DNA from: Shewanella khirikhana
GTDB taxonomy: Bacteria > Pseudomonadota > Gammaproteobacteria > Enterobacterales > Shewanellaceae
Length of the DNA: 64,000 bases
Reading direction: 5' to 3'
Assembly (NCBI RefSeq): GCF_003957745.1
Contig: NZ_CP020373.1
Span: 4,744,630 to 4,808,629 of the forward strand
The notes under the pieces were generated by a model. The model had not been told where the DNA came from. It searched no databases and worked only from the letters and a program-made list of their open reading frames with translations. This document shows, in pieces, positions 17,901-26,670 of this stretch (its first letter is position 1; each line of letters begins with the position of its first letter). A program made the translations under genes and the position numbers.

Positions 17901-19226
17901 GTGAGCACCAAAGCCAACGAGTTTGTCGGTGATATTGATTTCTTCCCCGATTGGCATGGTGGCGGCCTTAAACTCAGGGCATCACGTCTTTATCTGGCGC
18001 CGGAATTTGCCGAGGGCGAAGCGGCCTTCAAGAGCGATGATATCGCCAAAAACCTGCCGCCGCTGGCGGTGGATGTGGATGATTTCAGGTTGTATCAGCG
18101 GCCATTGGGGCATTTGGTGATGCAAGCCCAGCCGGAAGACGGGGGGTACCGCTTCCAGACATTGTCGCTGGAATCCCCGGCGGCCACTCTGCGTGGTCAG
18201 GGCTTGTGGAAAACGGCACCTGAGCTGAACGAAACCCGAATGAACTTCACGGTGAAGGCCAACCAATTTGATGCCCTCAGCGAGCAGCTGGGCATTAACC
18301 CCGGCATCAAGGATTCGCCGCTGGATGTGAGCGCCGAGCTGTTCTGGCGTGGTGGTCCCCACGAGTTTGAGCTGGGTAACCTCAGCGGTGGCTTGAGCTT
18401 CAATCTGGGCAAGGGCAGCCTGACTGAGATAAGCGACAAGGGCGCACGGATTTTCTCTCTGTTCAGCCTGGACTCGCTGCTGCGCAAGCTGTCGCTGGAT
18501 TTTACCGACGTATTTGGCAAGGGCATGTTTTATAACAGCTTCACCGGCACGTTGGAGCTGGATAACGGCGTGGTGAAAACCCGGGATACCGAAATGGATG
18601 CCATCGCAGGCAATATGAAGGTGCGCGGTTTTACCGACCTGACCACCCAGAGCCTTAACTACGATATTCGCTTTGTGCCGCAGCTGGCGTCCAGCGTGCC
18701 TACCGTGGTGCTTTTGAGTACCAGTGCCTGGACCATGGGCCTTGGTGCCTTCGCCCTGACCAAGGTGCTGGAGCCTGTGATTGAGGTGATTTCAGAAATC
18801 CGTTTCCGCCTTACCGGCACCATGAGCGACCCCATGCTGGAAGAGCTGGAGCGTAAGAGTAAGGAAATCGAAATTCCTGAATCTGTGCTGCCAAGAAAAC
18901 CCGGCGAGGTACCAGCAGGCACTGAGCCTCCATCAGAGCAGCCACCGTCTGAGTCGCTTGAAGGACAACAGCCGCCAGTCACCCAGCCTGAGCAAGAACG
19001 GAAGCAGGAACCTGCGCCGGCACAGTCGCCCGTGCAGCCCGAAAGCGAACTGCAAACCCCACCTCTGACCAACTTGCTCCCCGAGGCGATACCGCTACAA
19101 TGGAGCGCAACGAGGCAATTTAGCCAAGTCTCAAGCACCGGAGAGTTCCATGCAGATAAGTCTGCTGCAATGTCAAAGCAGCCGCGATGTGGCGGCCAAT
19201 CTGGCCTTTATCGAATCGCAGCTTGA
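14988..19226 (+). CDS. yhdP: YhdP-type AsmA-like envelope protein
   Basis: A 1412-residue protein of the TIGR02099/DUF3971 family. It has one N-terminal TM segment (LTLATLLVLFALGVSLI) and a very long periplasmic beta-rich region with AsmA-like C-terminal motifs. Family members span the periplasm and help move phospholipid to the outer membrane (known for E. coli YhdP). GTG start overlapping the rng stop. The C-terminal tail after about residue 1290 is Pro/Glu/Gln-rich and its last 25 codons run into the next gene, a 77-base overlap; this may be a genuine extension or a late frame change. Confidence 0.88.
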   Translation: MAGFWRPANVGRVCGLTLATLLVLFALGVSLIRSLLPQLDQARDKVTAYLWDNYGLKVQVTRLAAEWQAFGPALTVENLVLPPQDGLPLTLIIKRTEVKLDFWQSLLSREAFIENVVFDGVQVALDLDAMGGGEDKQTASTGTDWLYRLLLEQLQSFAMREAMVQLKSRHHDFRPIYLGDLRWHNGQGRHRAEGYVYLDADANESERLSLQIDLKGDGNEPDSIRGQAYLAARELDLGEWAARRPNPFDESKPLPLKGVANLQAWAEVANRSLVSAMVEFAPSYLEWPAIEGHQRLAVNGGRILWQRHGRGWILGSDQLELASNDTPWASSDFRFGYDGQRLTGGIDQIALASLAPLTPLIPGISKQGLRTALEMAPQGNLDALNISWQPGKLAASANLSAIQWQRSGAVPGVSALDARLYFDGNLLRASVPAQTLGADFGKGFKAPLAFTTPGMELGYDIAAQTLLAPSVRLDNADLALDAAMRLSFTAPAHLALAAGVEMKNGARAGYYLPRGAMGEPLADYLEGAILAGRTRDAAVVWHGALQDFPYRDNSGIFQAGFIFDEGHYAFQPDWPAVTDIRLRALFENLRMDLWVDEGMLEDVNAAGAHVYIPEMGLKTLLKVEAALATTGPAATSVLQQSPLKDSVGEALDVVQVQGKVRGDLDLAIPLYHGAEPDIQGLVLFEESPVFIKTPGVQLTRLKGELRFANDKISTRGLNARLFGQPLELKVAGAHGDEGYGVKAELKGGWDLATLPKALDNPLSPFYSGQMAWQGELDLTLPAEGDWLLDASAQTSLRNTELKLPPPFAKTAGTPMPLSLSLGGSAKGLNLALTLDGKGRFEGDINPQSAAMDSFLLTLSDSLSATPAAAEASVAAPVVSGTTAAPDASADMTSALTEPVRAGTLEVRLTKAAFADWLPIIMGFVDKDTAAEGPSFFPPLVAINTQIGTLNILGQNLNQTLLTAQPVDGLWRVSTKANEFVGDIDFFPDWHGGGLKLRASRLYLAPEFAEGEAAFKSDDIAKNLPPLAVDVDDFRLYQRPLGHLVMQAQPEDGGYRFQTLSLESPAATLRGQGLWKTAPELNETRMNFTVKANQFDALSEQLGINPGIKDSPLDVSAELFWRGGPHEFELGNLSGGLSFNLGKGSLTEISDKGARIFSLFSLDSLLRKLSLDFTDVFGKGMFYNSFTGTLELDNGVVKTRDTEMDAIAGNMKVRGFTDLTTQSLNYDIRFVPQLASSVPTVVLLSTSAWTMGLGAFALTKVLEPVIEVISEIRFRLTGTMSDPMLEELERKSKEIEIPESVLPRKPGEVPAGTEPPSEQPPSESLEGQQPPVTQPEQERKQEPAPAQSPVQPESELQTPPLTNLLPEAIPLQWSATRQFSQVSSTGEFHADKSAAMSKQPRCGGQSGLYRIAA

Positions 19227-19992
19227 AGCCTTGCCAAGGCAAGCGGATGAGCCACAATTGGTGGTATTGCCCGAATGTTGCCTGCTGTTCGGTGGCCATG
19301 AGAGCGAGCAGCTTGCCTGGTCCGCAGAAGATGAGCCGTTGAAACAGGCATTGTCGGCGCTGGCAGCACGCTTCCGGGTGTATATGGTGGCAGGCACCAT
19401 TCCGGCCCGCAGTGGCGATGGTCGGGTTTACAGTCGCTGTTATGTATTTGATGATAAAGGCGATGTGCTGGGGCATTATGAAAAAATCCACCTCTTCGAT
19501 GTGGATGTGGCCGACGGTACCAGACGCTACCGTGAAAGCGACACCTTTTGCCCCGGTGAACAGCTGGTGGTGGTGGACACCCCCTTTGGTAAGCTTGGGC
19601 TCGCCATTTGCTACGATGTACGTTTCCCGGACCTGTTCAGGGCGCTTAGACTGGCAGGTGCAGAAATTATTACCCTGCCTGCCGCTTTTACCAGGGTAAC
19701 CGGTGAGGCGCATTGGGAAATTTTGCTCAAGGCCCGTGCTATCGAGACTCAGTGCTTTGTGCTTGGCGCGGCCCAGTGGGGCAGCCACAATACCGGCAGC
19801 CGTGAAACCTGGGGCCAGAGCATGGTAATTGACCCTTGGGGCAAAACCCTGGCCGAGATGCCTGCGGGCACCGGCTGGGTGCAGGCCAGGCTCGATATGA
19901 GCGAACTTGCCAGAGTACGCGCCGCCATGCCGGTGGCAAGCCATAACCGATTTGCAAAACCGGTGCTGCTGGGCGCCGGAAAATCAGAATAA
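19150..19992 (+). CDS. Carbon-nitrogen hydrolase, deaminated-glutathione amidase type
   Basis: Nitrilase-superfamily amidase of 280 residues. The catalytic triad is visible: Glu in VVLPECCLL, Lys in HYEKIHLFD and Cys in GLAICYDVRFPDLFRALR. The CYDVRFP and AIETQCFVLGAAQ patterns are closest to the Nit1/YbeM branch that repairs deaminated glutathione; substrate is inferred from this likeness. ATG 19150 has GGAGAG upstream and lies inside the 3' end of yhdP. tldD follows after 23 bases. Confidence 0.88.
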   Translation: MQISLLQCQSSRDVAANLAFIESQLEALPRQADEPQLVVLPECCLLFGGHESEQLAWSAEDEPLKQALSALAARFRVYMVAGTIPARSGDGRVYSRCYVFDDKGDVLGHYEKIHLFDVDVADGTRRYRESDTFCPGEQLVVVDTPFGKLGLAICYDVRFPDLFRALRLAGAEIITLPAAFTRVTGEAHWEILLKARAIETQCFVLGAAQWGSHNTGSRETWGQSMVIDPWGKTLAEMPAGTGWVQARLDMSELARVRAAMPVASHNRFAKPVLLGAGKSE

Positions 19993-20015
19993 TCACAAGT
20001 TTATTGAGAGACCAG

Positions 20016-21464
20016 ATGCCATTTTTAACCCAAGTGGAACACAGCCTGCTCGGCAACCAACTGAGCCTGGATAGCCTCGCGGAATACCTGAAACTCATCC
20101 ACGCCCACAAGGTGGATTTTTCCGATCTCTATTTTCAGGGCAGCCGCCACGAAACCTGGGTGCTGGAAGATGGCATCATCAAGGAAGGCTCGTTCCATAT
20201 CGAGCGTGGTGTGGGTGTGCGCGCCATCAGCGGCGAGAAAACCGGCTTCGCCTACGCCGATGAAATCACCCCCGCTGCACTGGAAGCGGCCTCACTGGCC
20301 GCCCGTGGCATTGCTCAGGTGGGCAGCGACTATCAGGTGCGAGCCTGGAAACGTCAGGGTGCCAAGACCCTGTACGACAGCGCCGACCCCATAGCTGCCA
20401 TGGAAGAAGCCACCAAAATCGCCATGTTGCGTCAGGCCGATGCTTATATCCGCAGCCTGGATCCCCGCATCATCCAGGTGGTGGTGAGCCTCTCTGCCGT
20501 GCACGAAGAAATTCTGGTGGCCGCCAGCGATGGCACCCTGGCCGCCGACATTCGTCCGCTGGTGCGCTTCAACTGCTCGGTGATCATGGAAGAAAACGGC
20601 AAGCGTGAGCGCGGCGGTGCCGGTGGCGGTGGTCGCCATGACTTCGCGCCGCTGTTTGCCAATGACGACAGTGGCTTGCCAATGTGCTTTGGTTTCGCCC
20701 GTGAAGCCGTGCGTCAGGCGCAGGTTAACCTGACTGCCGTGGATGCGCCTGCCGGTGAAATGCCTGTAGTACTTGGCCCGGGTTGGCCAGGGGTGCTGCT
20801 GCACGAGGCCGTGGGTCATGGTCTTGAGGGTGACTTTAACCGCAAAGGCTCCAGCGCCTTCAGTGGCAAGGTAGGCCAGCAGGTGGCCTCAAGCTTGGTG
20901 ACTGTGGTGGACGACGGCACCCTGCCGGGCCGCCGTGGTTCACTCACCATCGATGATGAAGGCGTACCGGCCCACAGAACCGTATTGATTGAAAACGGCA
21001 TTTTGAAAGGCTATATGCAGGATAAGCTCAACGCCCGGCTGATGGGTGTGGCTCCAACCGGCAACGGCCGCCGCGAATCCTATGCCCACCTGCCGATGCC
21101 GCGCATGACCAATACCTACATGACTGCGGGTAACGACAACCCAGCCGACATCATCAAGTCGGTGGAAAAGGGTATCTACGCACCCAACTTTGGCGGCGGT
21201 CAGGTGGATATCACCTCAGGCAAGTTCGTGTTCTCCGCTTCCGAAGCCTACCTTATCGAGAAGGGTGAGATCACCCAGGCCATCAAGGGCGCAACCCTGA
21301 TTGGCAACGGCCCCGAGGCCATGAGCCAAATTTCCATGGTGGGTAACGATCTCGAACTCGACAAAGGTGTGGGCGTTTGCGGCAAAGACGGCCAGAGCGT
21401 GCCGGTTGGCGTTGGCCAGCCCACCTTAAGGCTGGACCGTTTAACCGTTGGCGGCACTGCGTAA
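20016..21464 (+). CDS. tldD: Metalloprotease subunit TldD
   Basis: Zinc metalloprotease (482 residues) that works with TldE/PmbA to degrade unfolded peptides and process microcin/CcdA-type substrates. ATG 20016 gives the usual start; the in-frame TTG at 20004 is less likely. The zinc motif HEAVGH lies at residues 263-268, and the glycine-rich RRGSLTIDDEG and GNGRRESYAHLPMPRMTN segments are family signatures. The partner gene pmbA is not in the window. Confidence 0.96.
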   Translation: MPFLTQVEHSLLGNQLSLDSLAEYLKLIHAHKVDFSDLYFQGSRHETWVLEDGIIKEGSFHIERGVGVRAISGEKTGFAYADEITPAALEAASLAARGIAQVGSDYQVRAWKRQGAKTLYDSADPIAAMEEATKIAMLRQADAYIRSLDPRIIQVVVSLSAVHEEILVAASDGTLAADIRPLVRFNCSVIMEENGKRERGGAGGGGRHDFAPLFANDDSGLPMCFGFAREAVRQAQVNLTAVDAPAGEMPVVLGPGWPGVLLHEAVGHGLEGDFNRKGSSAFSGKVGQQVASSLVTVVDDGTLPGRRGSLTIDDEGVPAHRTVLIENGILKGYMQDKLNARLMGVAPTGNGRRESYAHLPMPRMTNTYMTAGNDNPADIIKSVEKGIYAPNFGGGQVDITSGKFVFSASEAYLIEKGEITQAIKGATLIGNGPEAMSQISMVGNDLELDKGVGVCGKDGQSVPVGVGQPTLRLDRLTVGGTA

Positions 21465-21493
21465 TTAAGCTTTAAAGCGGCTCTAAAAAATAT

Positions 21494-21521
21494 AAAAGAC
21501 GACCCTCGGGTCGTCTTTTTT
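21494..21521. terminator. Bidirectional terminator between tldD and the racemase gene
   Basis: AAAAGACGACCC, a two-base loop, then GGGTCGTCTTTTTT forms a 12-bp stem flanked by A and T runs, so it can end transcripts from both convergent genes. Confidence 0.93.
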
Positions 21522-21529
21522 GTTGTCGA

Positions 21530-22231
21530 TTAACCCGCTGTCTGCAGCGCCATCTCCACCGCGCTTTGGGCGTGGATTTGAGTGGTGTCGTAAAGCTTGA
21601 TCTGAGTATCTTGCTGACGCACCAAAAGAGCGATTTCGGTGCAGCCTAGGATGATGGCTTGGGCGCCCTGGCTTACCAGTGATTCCATAATGCCAAGATA
21701 GGCCTCGCGGGACGCTGGGTTAATCTTGCCAAGGCACAGCTCATCGTAGATTACCCTGTGTACCAGCTCGCGCCCGGCAAGGTCCGGCACCAGTACCTCT
21801 ATGCCAAATAGCTCTGTCAGACGCGATTTGTAGAAGTCCTGCTCCATGGTAAAGCGGGTGCCAAGCAGACCGACTCTGCTGATGCCGTCTGCTTTCAATT
21901 GCTTAGCAGTGGCATCGGCGATGTGCAATATGGGGATCTGGATATTGGCGGCAATTTGTGGCGCCACCTTGTGCATGGTGTTGGTGCAAATCAGCAGAAA
22001 ATCGGCGCCGGCGGCCTCCACAGCTTTAGCGCCGTCTGTCAGAATGCGGGCTGTTGCGTCCCAGTCGCCCTGATGTTGCAGTCGCTCTATGTCGGCAAAG
22101 TCCACCGAATAGAGGGCAATCTTTGCCGAGTGCAGGCCGCCGAGCCGCTGCTTTACTCCTTCATTAATCGCCTTGTAATAGCTCAAGGTGGATTCCCAGC
22201 TCATACCGCCGAGCATGCCGATGGTTTTCAT
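21530..22231 (-). CDS. Aspartate/glutamate-type amino acid racemase, YgeA-like
   Basis: PLP-independent racemase of 233 residues. Active-site segments are LICTNTMHKV (Cys82-Thr83) and LGCTEI (Cys197). Thr83/Cys197 is the arrangement reported for E. coli YgeA, instead of the two cysteines of classical aspartate racemases, so activity may be one-directional or broad. The N-terminal GMLGGMSWEST is the family signature. The adjacent deacetylase is on the same strand with a 43-base gap. Confidence 0.9.
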   Translation of the reverse strand: MKTIGMLGGMSWESTLSYYKAINEGVKQRLGGLHSAKIALYSVDFADIERLQHQGDWDATARILTDGAKAVEAAGADFLLICTNTMHKVAPQIAANIQIPILHIADATAKQLKADGISRVGLLGTRFTMEQDFYKSRLTELFGIEVLVPDLAGRELVHRVIYDELCLGKINPASREAYLGIMESLVSQGAQAIILGCTEIALLVRQQDTQIKLYDTTQIHAQSAVEMALQTAG

Positions 22232-22274
22232 CTGATTTCTCCCGGGTTTATTCCTAAGCCCACGCCAATACAGC

Positions 22275-23141
22275 TTATTGGCGACTGTCCTGGGTAGTGA
22301 TCTCTGCCGTGGCAGCTTGTTCGCCTGCTTGCAGATGCGCGGCTACTTGCCCCACGGGCGCTAGCCAGTAGCCGTTGGCTGGGTCCTGCAGATATTGAAT
22401 AAGCTGCTCCAGCGCTTCGGTGCGGGTGGTGAAGGTGCCCTCGCTGCCAATGTCGTGACCTGCCAGGATCAGCCATTTATTGCTTTCCCGCTGGGCCTCC
22501 AGCATGGCCTTGATTTCGGCAAAGCTTTTGTTGTCTATGGGCAGGGTGCGCAGCTGAGCAAAGTCGGTGTAGCCCGGCAGGTTGGCGGTTTCATCGTTCC
22601 AGGTGCGGCCGGTGCTGAAGCGCTCGGCAATCAGTGGCACATAACTTTTGACCTCTTTTCCACGGCCAACAAAAGTCTGGCCGCAGGGGTAGGCGAAGTG
22701 TTTTGGCCTTATGCCAAGTTCTTTTTCAAAGAATGCCTGAGATTGGTCTAAGTCGTTAGCGATGAACGCCAAATCTGCCTGCTCCAGCCCGGCATCCTTG
22801 TCCCTGAGCCACTGAAAATTACCAGTGCAGAGGTGGCTTAGGGTGTGGTTGCCAATCTCATGGCCGTTTTTCAGTGCCGCTTGCCATTGTGGCAGCCGCT
22901 CTTTGGCAAATACCGGCAGCAGATAAAAGGTGGCTTTGACCTGATAGCGCGCCAGCAGTGGCAGCCCCACATCAGCCTGACTGACCCTGGCATCATCGAA
23001 GCTTAAGGACACCGCGTTGCGGGCCTGATTGGGGTAGAGACTCCTGGCCTTGGCATCAATGCGGTCCGGCGCCTCAGCGGCGCTGAGGCTTGATATAAAC
23101 AGCAGGGCTATTGCTGTCAGGTTTATGGGCAAGCGATTCAT
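22275..23141 (-). CDS. Secreted polysaccharide deacetylase family protein
   Basis: A 288-residue protein with a signal peptide (LTAIALLFISSLSAAEA) and a NodB-homology domain. The metal and catalytic motifs are visible: SLSFDDARVSQAD (motif 1) and HEIGNHTLSHL (motif 2, HxxxH). A C-terminal LAGHDIG segment supplies a likely catalytic His. The substrate (a cell-wall or exogenous polysaccharide, or a short oligosaccharide) cannot be told. Divergent from the alpha/beta hydrolase gene across about 200 bases. Confidence 0.85.
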   Translation of the reverse strand: MNRLPINLTAIALLFISSLSAAEAPDRIDAKARSLYPNQARNAVSLSFDDARVSQADVGLPLLARYQVKATFYLLPVFAKERLPQWQAALKNGHEIGNHTLSHLCTGNFQWLRDKDAGLEQADLAFIANDLDQSQAFFEKELGIRPKHFAYPCGQTFVGRGKEVKSYVPLIAERFSTGRTWNDETANLPGYTDFAQLRTLPIDNKSFAEIKAMLEAQRESNKWLILAGHDIGSEGTFTTRTEALEQLIQYLQDPANGYWLAPVGQVAAHLQAGEQAATAEITTQDSRQ

Positions 23142-23344
23142 TTAAAATCCGTTTTATATCTGTCCATCGATAGGTCTTGGGACTATTGCAGTTTGGCTGG
23201 CCGATTGCAAACCGGTGCCTTTATGTGGCCAAAGCTGATGAGTTGCCGCTTAAAGAGAATTTCTGCCGCTCGCATAAGTCTTGCCCATGGGCTGGGGGCG
23301 TCCCATTAGCATGGCTTCATCAAAACGATAACAGGAGCACAGCC

Positions 23345-24754
23345 ATGAAATCTTTTACCAGCCACAGCATCAGCAATACACAACGCCCTTCAACCCCGGT
23401 ACGGAGCAAGCTGCATTGGATGGCTGCCAGCCTGCTGGCCGTCAGTCTTGGCTACCCGGCGTATGCCGACTCTACTGCGACTGAGACCATAAGCGGCAAC
23501 TGGACCGCCGAGCTTAAGGTCAACGCCAAAACATCGGTTGGGCTGGTACTTAAGCTGAAACAGTCAGATTCAGGCTTTGAGGCGTGCATGGATGTGCCGG
23601 CGCAGGGGCAGTTTGATATCTGTTTTCCTGAGGCCAGCCTCACCGGCCAGGCGCTGAAGCTGGGCTTACCGGCTGCGGCTATCAATATCGAGGGCCAGTG
23701 GCAGGGGAATGCGATTCACAGCCAGTATCGGCAGGGCGGTTTCAGTGCCCCTGTGACCTTTGAGCGTCAGCAGCAACCGCTGGCGGGCCGTAAGCCCAAG
23801 CCACAGGAGCTGTTCAGCGCTGATTACGAGGTGCAGGATGTAACTTTTGCCAGCGAGGCCGGTATCACCCTGGCCGGAACCCTCAGTCTGCCAAAGACGC
23901 CAAAGGCGGTCGCTATCTTGCTGTCGGGCTCGGGCCCCAGCACCCGGGATGCCGAAGCCTTTGGTCATAAAATCTTTATGGTGCTTGCCCATCAACTGAG
24001 CCGGGAAGACATTGCCGTGCTGCGTTTCGACGACAGGGGCGTAGGTCAGTCCGGTGGCGACTTCGCCAGTGCCACCAGTCTGGATTTTGCCACCGATGCC
24101 CTGGCCGCGTTTGAGTTTATCCGCAGCCAGCCTTGGGCAGACAAGCTGCCGGTAGGCTTTGTCGGTCACAGCGAGGGCGGTTTGATAGGCACCCTGGCTG
24201 CGGCAAAAGAGCCCAGAGTTAACTTTTTGGTATCGCTGGCTGGGCTTGGCACCAGCGGCGAGCAAATCCTGATTGATCAATCCTTTAGAATTTCTCAGCT
24301 GATGGGGATGGACAAAGCGGCGCTCGAAAAAGATGATAGGGCGCAAAAACAAATATTCAGCGCGGTGCGCCGCGGTGTGGCGACTGATGAACTGACCAAG
24401 CTGATGGTATCCCTCGGCGATGAGCAGGAGAGTGCCAAAGCCAAGGCAGAGCAGCTTTCCAGCCCCTGGTTCAGGTACTTTGTCAGCGCCGATCCCGCCC
24501 CCAGTCTGGCCAAGCTGACCATGCCGGTGCTGGCGTTGAATGGTGAGCTGGATGTGCAGGTACTGGCTGACCCCAACATAAAAGGATTTAAAAACAACGT
24601 GAAGCATGAACTGCTGACCACCCGTATCTACCCGGGCCTTAACCACCTGTTTCAGCCTGCTAAATCTGGGCTGCCCAATGAATATGTTACCAGCGAGATT
24701 AGCTTCAGTGACGCTGTCAGCCTGGATATCGCCAACTGGGTGAAGGCTCTATGA
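23345..24754 (+). CDS. Periplasmic alpha/beta hydrolase
   Basis: A 469-residue exported hydrolase. ATG 23345 lies behind an AGGAGC Shine-Dalgarno and gives a signal peptide (WMAASLLAVSLGYPAYA); the upstream in-frame start at 23177 is rejected. An N-terminal beta domain of about 120 residues is followed by an alpha/beta hydrolase domain with oxyanion-region LLSGSGPSTRD, nucleophile elbow GHSEGG, Asp in LNGELDVQV and His in YPGLNHLF. Family members include esterases and peptidases; the substrate is not evident. Its stop overlaps the kinase start (ATGA), so it is in an operon with a LytS/LytTR pair. Confidence 0.87.
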   Translation: MKSFTSHSISNTQRPSTPVRSKLHWMAASLLAVSLGYPAYADSTATETISGNWTAELKVNAKTSVGLVLKLKQSDSGFEACMDVPAQGQFDICFPEASLTGQALKLGLPAAAINIEGQWQGNAIHSQYRQGGFSAPVTFERQQQPLAGRKPKPQELFSADYEVQDVTFASEAGITLAGTLSLPKTPKAVAILLSGSGPSTRDAEAFGHKIFMVLAHQLSREDIAVLRFDDRGVGQSGGDFASATSLDFATDALAAFEFIRSQPWADKLPVGFVGHSEGGLIGTLAAAKEPRVNFLVSLAGLGTSGEQILIDQSFRISQLMGMDKAALEKDDRAQKQIFSAVRRGVATDELTKLMVSLGDEQESAKAKAEQLSSPWFRYFVSADPAPSLAKLTMPVLALNGELDVQVLADPNIKGFKNNVKHELLTTRIYPGLNHLFQPAKSGLPNEYVTSEISFSDAVSLDIANWVKAL

Positions 24755-25866
24755 GCTCCAATCTGAAGCGTTTCTGGCTGTACCAGACGCTTGGCTGGGG
24801 AAGCTTTGCCCTGCTCAACCTGAGTGTGCGGGGCTACTTCAGCCACTTCGGTTTGGGGGAGCTGGTCAATTCAATGTCGCTGTTTGCGGCATTGATGGTG
24901 TCCACAGGATTACTGCGACTGTATTTTCATCGCTTTATTGAAGATAAGTCGCTGGGCAAGGCGGTGGCCCATGTGCTGTTGGGCGCCTTGCTGGCGGCTC
25001 TGTTAACCACCGCCTTAGTGGCGCTGGTGCTGCTGCCTAATCAGGAGCTGGTGTTTGGCAAGGTTATCCCGGAGGCGCCGTCTCAGCTGCTGATGTCCAT
25101 CCCCAATACCCTGTTTATTATTTTGCTCTGGTCGCTGTTTTATCTGGTGATTAAGCGCCAGCGGCTCCTTAGCCAGCGTGAAAAGGCACAGGAAGCCCTG
25201 CAGCAGTCGCTGCAGGCAGCCCAGCTGGATTTATTGCTAAGCCAAATTAATCCGCACTTTATTTTTAATGCAATCAATAACATCAGAGCGCTTATCCTGG
25301 AGGATAAAGACAAGGCGCGGCAAATGTTAACTGAGCTGTCGGATGTGATGCGCTATGTAATGTACGCCGACAGCGGCGCCCTTATTCCGTTTCAGCAGGA
25401 ACTCGGCACAGTTAAGCAGTACCTCAGTATCAATGAGCTGCAATTCGAGTCTCGCCTCAGTTACCAGTTGGACATAGCACCGGATTGTCAGGATGTGCTG
25501 TTCCCCAAGATGATGTTGCAGCTGATGGTGGAAAACGCCATTAAACACGGCATAGGCAAGCGGCTGCAGGGCGGCAGAATCGATATCTCGGCGCGCTGTG
25601 AAGCGGGCTGCCTGCTGGTGGAAGTCACCAACCCCGGCACCTTGGCGCCAGAGGATGCCCGGGGCGCCGGGATAGGTATTCAAAACATTCGCCAGCGGTT
25701 GCAACTGCATTATGGTTATGAGAATGGCCTCGAGAATGGCCATGAGAGTGGCGAACAGGCCCACAGGTTGGCAGGCAAGGCCGCCTTCGATATTCGGGCC
25801 GACGGAGAAAACGTGGTGGCGTGTTTGCGCTTGCCGCTGGACAAAAAGGACAGGGAAATTGCTTAA
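24751..25866 (+). CDS. LytS/YpdA-type sensor histidine kinase
   Basis: A 371-residue membrane kinase with four predicted TM segments in the first 140 residues and no large sensor loop. The phospho-acceptor His lies in SQINPHFIFNAINNIRAL (about residue 170), the HisKA_7TM-less 'His_kinase' family motif, and the ATPase has MMLQLMVENAIKHGIG (N box) and GAGIGIQNIRQRL (G box). Three 12-base repeats at 25720-25755 encode an extra Glu-Asn/Ser-Gly stretch after the G box. It shares 8 bases with the downstream regulator. Confidence 0.92.
   Translation: MSSNLKRFWLYQTLGWGSFALLNLSVRGYFSHFGLGELVNSMSLFAALMVSTGLLRLYFHRFIEDKSLGKAVAHVLLGALLAALLTTALVALVLLPNQELVFGKVIPEAPSQLLMSIPNTLFIILLWSLFYLVIKRQRLLSQREKAQEALQQSLQAAQLDLLLSQINPHFIFNAINNIRALILEDKDKARQMLTELSDVMRYVMYADSGALIPFQQELGTVKQYLSINELQFESRLSYQLDIAPDCQDVLFPKMMLQLMVENAIKHGIGKRLQGGRIDISARCEAGCLLVEVTNPGTLAPEDARGAGIGIQNIRQRLQLHYGYENGLENGHESGEQAHRLAGKAAFDIRADGENVVACLRLPLDKKDREIA
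25720..25755 (+). repeat. Three 12-bp tandem repeats inside the LytS-type kinase gene
   Basis: Units GAGAATGGCCTC, GAGAATGGCCAT and GAGAGTGGCGAA follow each other in frame and encode ENGL-ENGH-ESGE. The multiple-of-three unit allows copy-number change without loss of frame. Confidence 0.85.
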
Positions 25867-26569
25867 GGCACTGATAGTCGAGGACTCAAGGCTGGCAAGA
25901 GTGGAGCTGAAACAGCAGCTTGCAGCCATAGAAGGTATTACCGTGGTGGCCGAAGCCGCCTCGGTGCAGGAGGGCATCAGCGCCTGTGAAGCACATGCAC
26001 CGGATCTGCTGTTTTTGGATATCGACCTGCCCGATGGCTCCGGTTTTGAGCTACTGGCGAGCCTTGATGAGGCGCCGCGGGTGATTTTTACCACCGCTTT
26101 TGAAGAGTTTGCCCTGCAGGCTTTTGAAAAACAGGCGCTGGATTATCTGCTCAAACCCATCAACAGTCAGCGGCTGCAGCAGGCCTGTGAACGGGCAATG
26201 CTGGCGATAGAATCGGCCAATCGCAGTGAAAAAATGACCCTCGACAGCCAGTTTTTCGTTAAAGATGGGCGCAATTGTTATCTGGTCAGGCTCGGTGATG
26301 TGGAGCGCTTTGAAGCCCAGGGAAACTACACCCAGGTCTATTTTGACGACAACAAGCCGCTCATCTATCGCACCTTGAATAAAATCGAGCCGCGCCTGCC
26401 AAGCCAACACTTCTTTCGGGTCAGTCGTCAGCACATAGTGCAGCTGGCGCATATCCGTCATATCGAAGCCTGCAGCAGTGGCGGGTTGGAGCTGACCCTC
26501 TCCAGCGGCACCCGCATTGAAGTCTCCCGCCGCCAAACCAGTCTGCTGCGGGATCTGATGAGCCTGTAA
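25859..26569 (+). CDS. LytTR-family response regulator
   Basis: A 236-residue regulator: receiver domain (LIVEDSRLAR, phospho-Asp in LLFLDIDLPDGSG, Lys in LLKPINSQ) plus a C-terminal LytTR DNA-binding domain (ERFEAQGNYTQVYF, FFRVSRQHIVQLAHI). The most likely start is TTG 25859, overlapping the kinase stop; a longer frame back to 25712 would be nonfunctional sequence. It is the cognate partner of the LytS-type kinase and may control the linked hydrolase. Confidence 0.9.
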   Translation: MLKALIVEDSRLARVELKQQLAAIEGITVVAEAASVQEGISACEAHAPDLLFLDIDLPDGSGFELLASLDEAPRVIFTTAFEEFALQAFEKQALDYLLKPINSQRLQQACERAMLAIESANRSEKMTLDSQFFVKDGRNCYLVRLGDVERFEAQGNYTQVYFDDNKPLIYRTLNKIEPRLPSQHFFRVSRQHIVQLAHIRHIEACSSGGLELTLSSGTRIEVSRRQTSLLRDLMSL

Positions 26570-26670
26570 GCACGGCTTTTTAACCTGCTTTTGTGCCGGG
26601 TCAGTGTTCTGCACCGGGGATAAGGGTAAAATAGCAGCAACCTATTGCTACCCGGCCATTTTTGCCTCCT

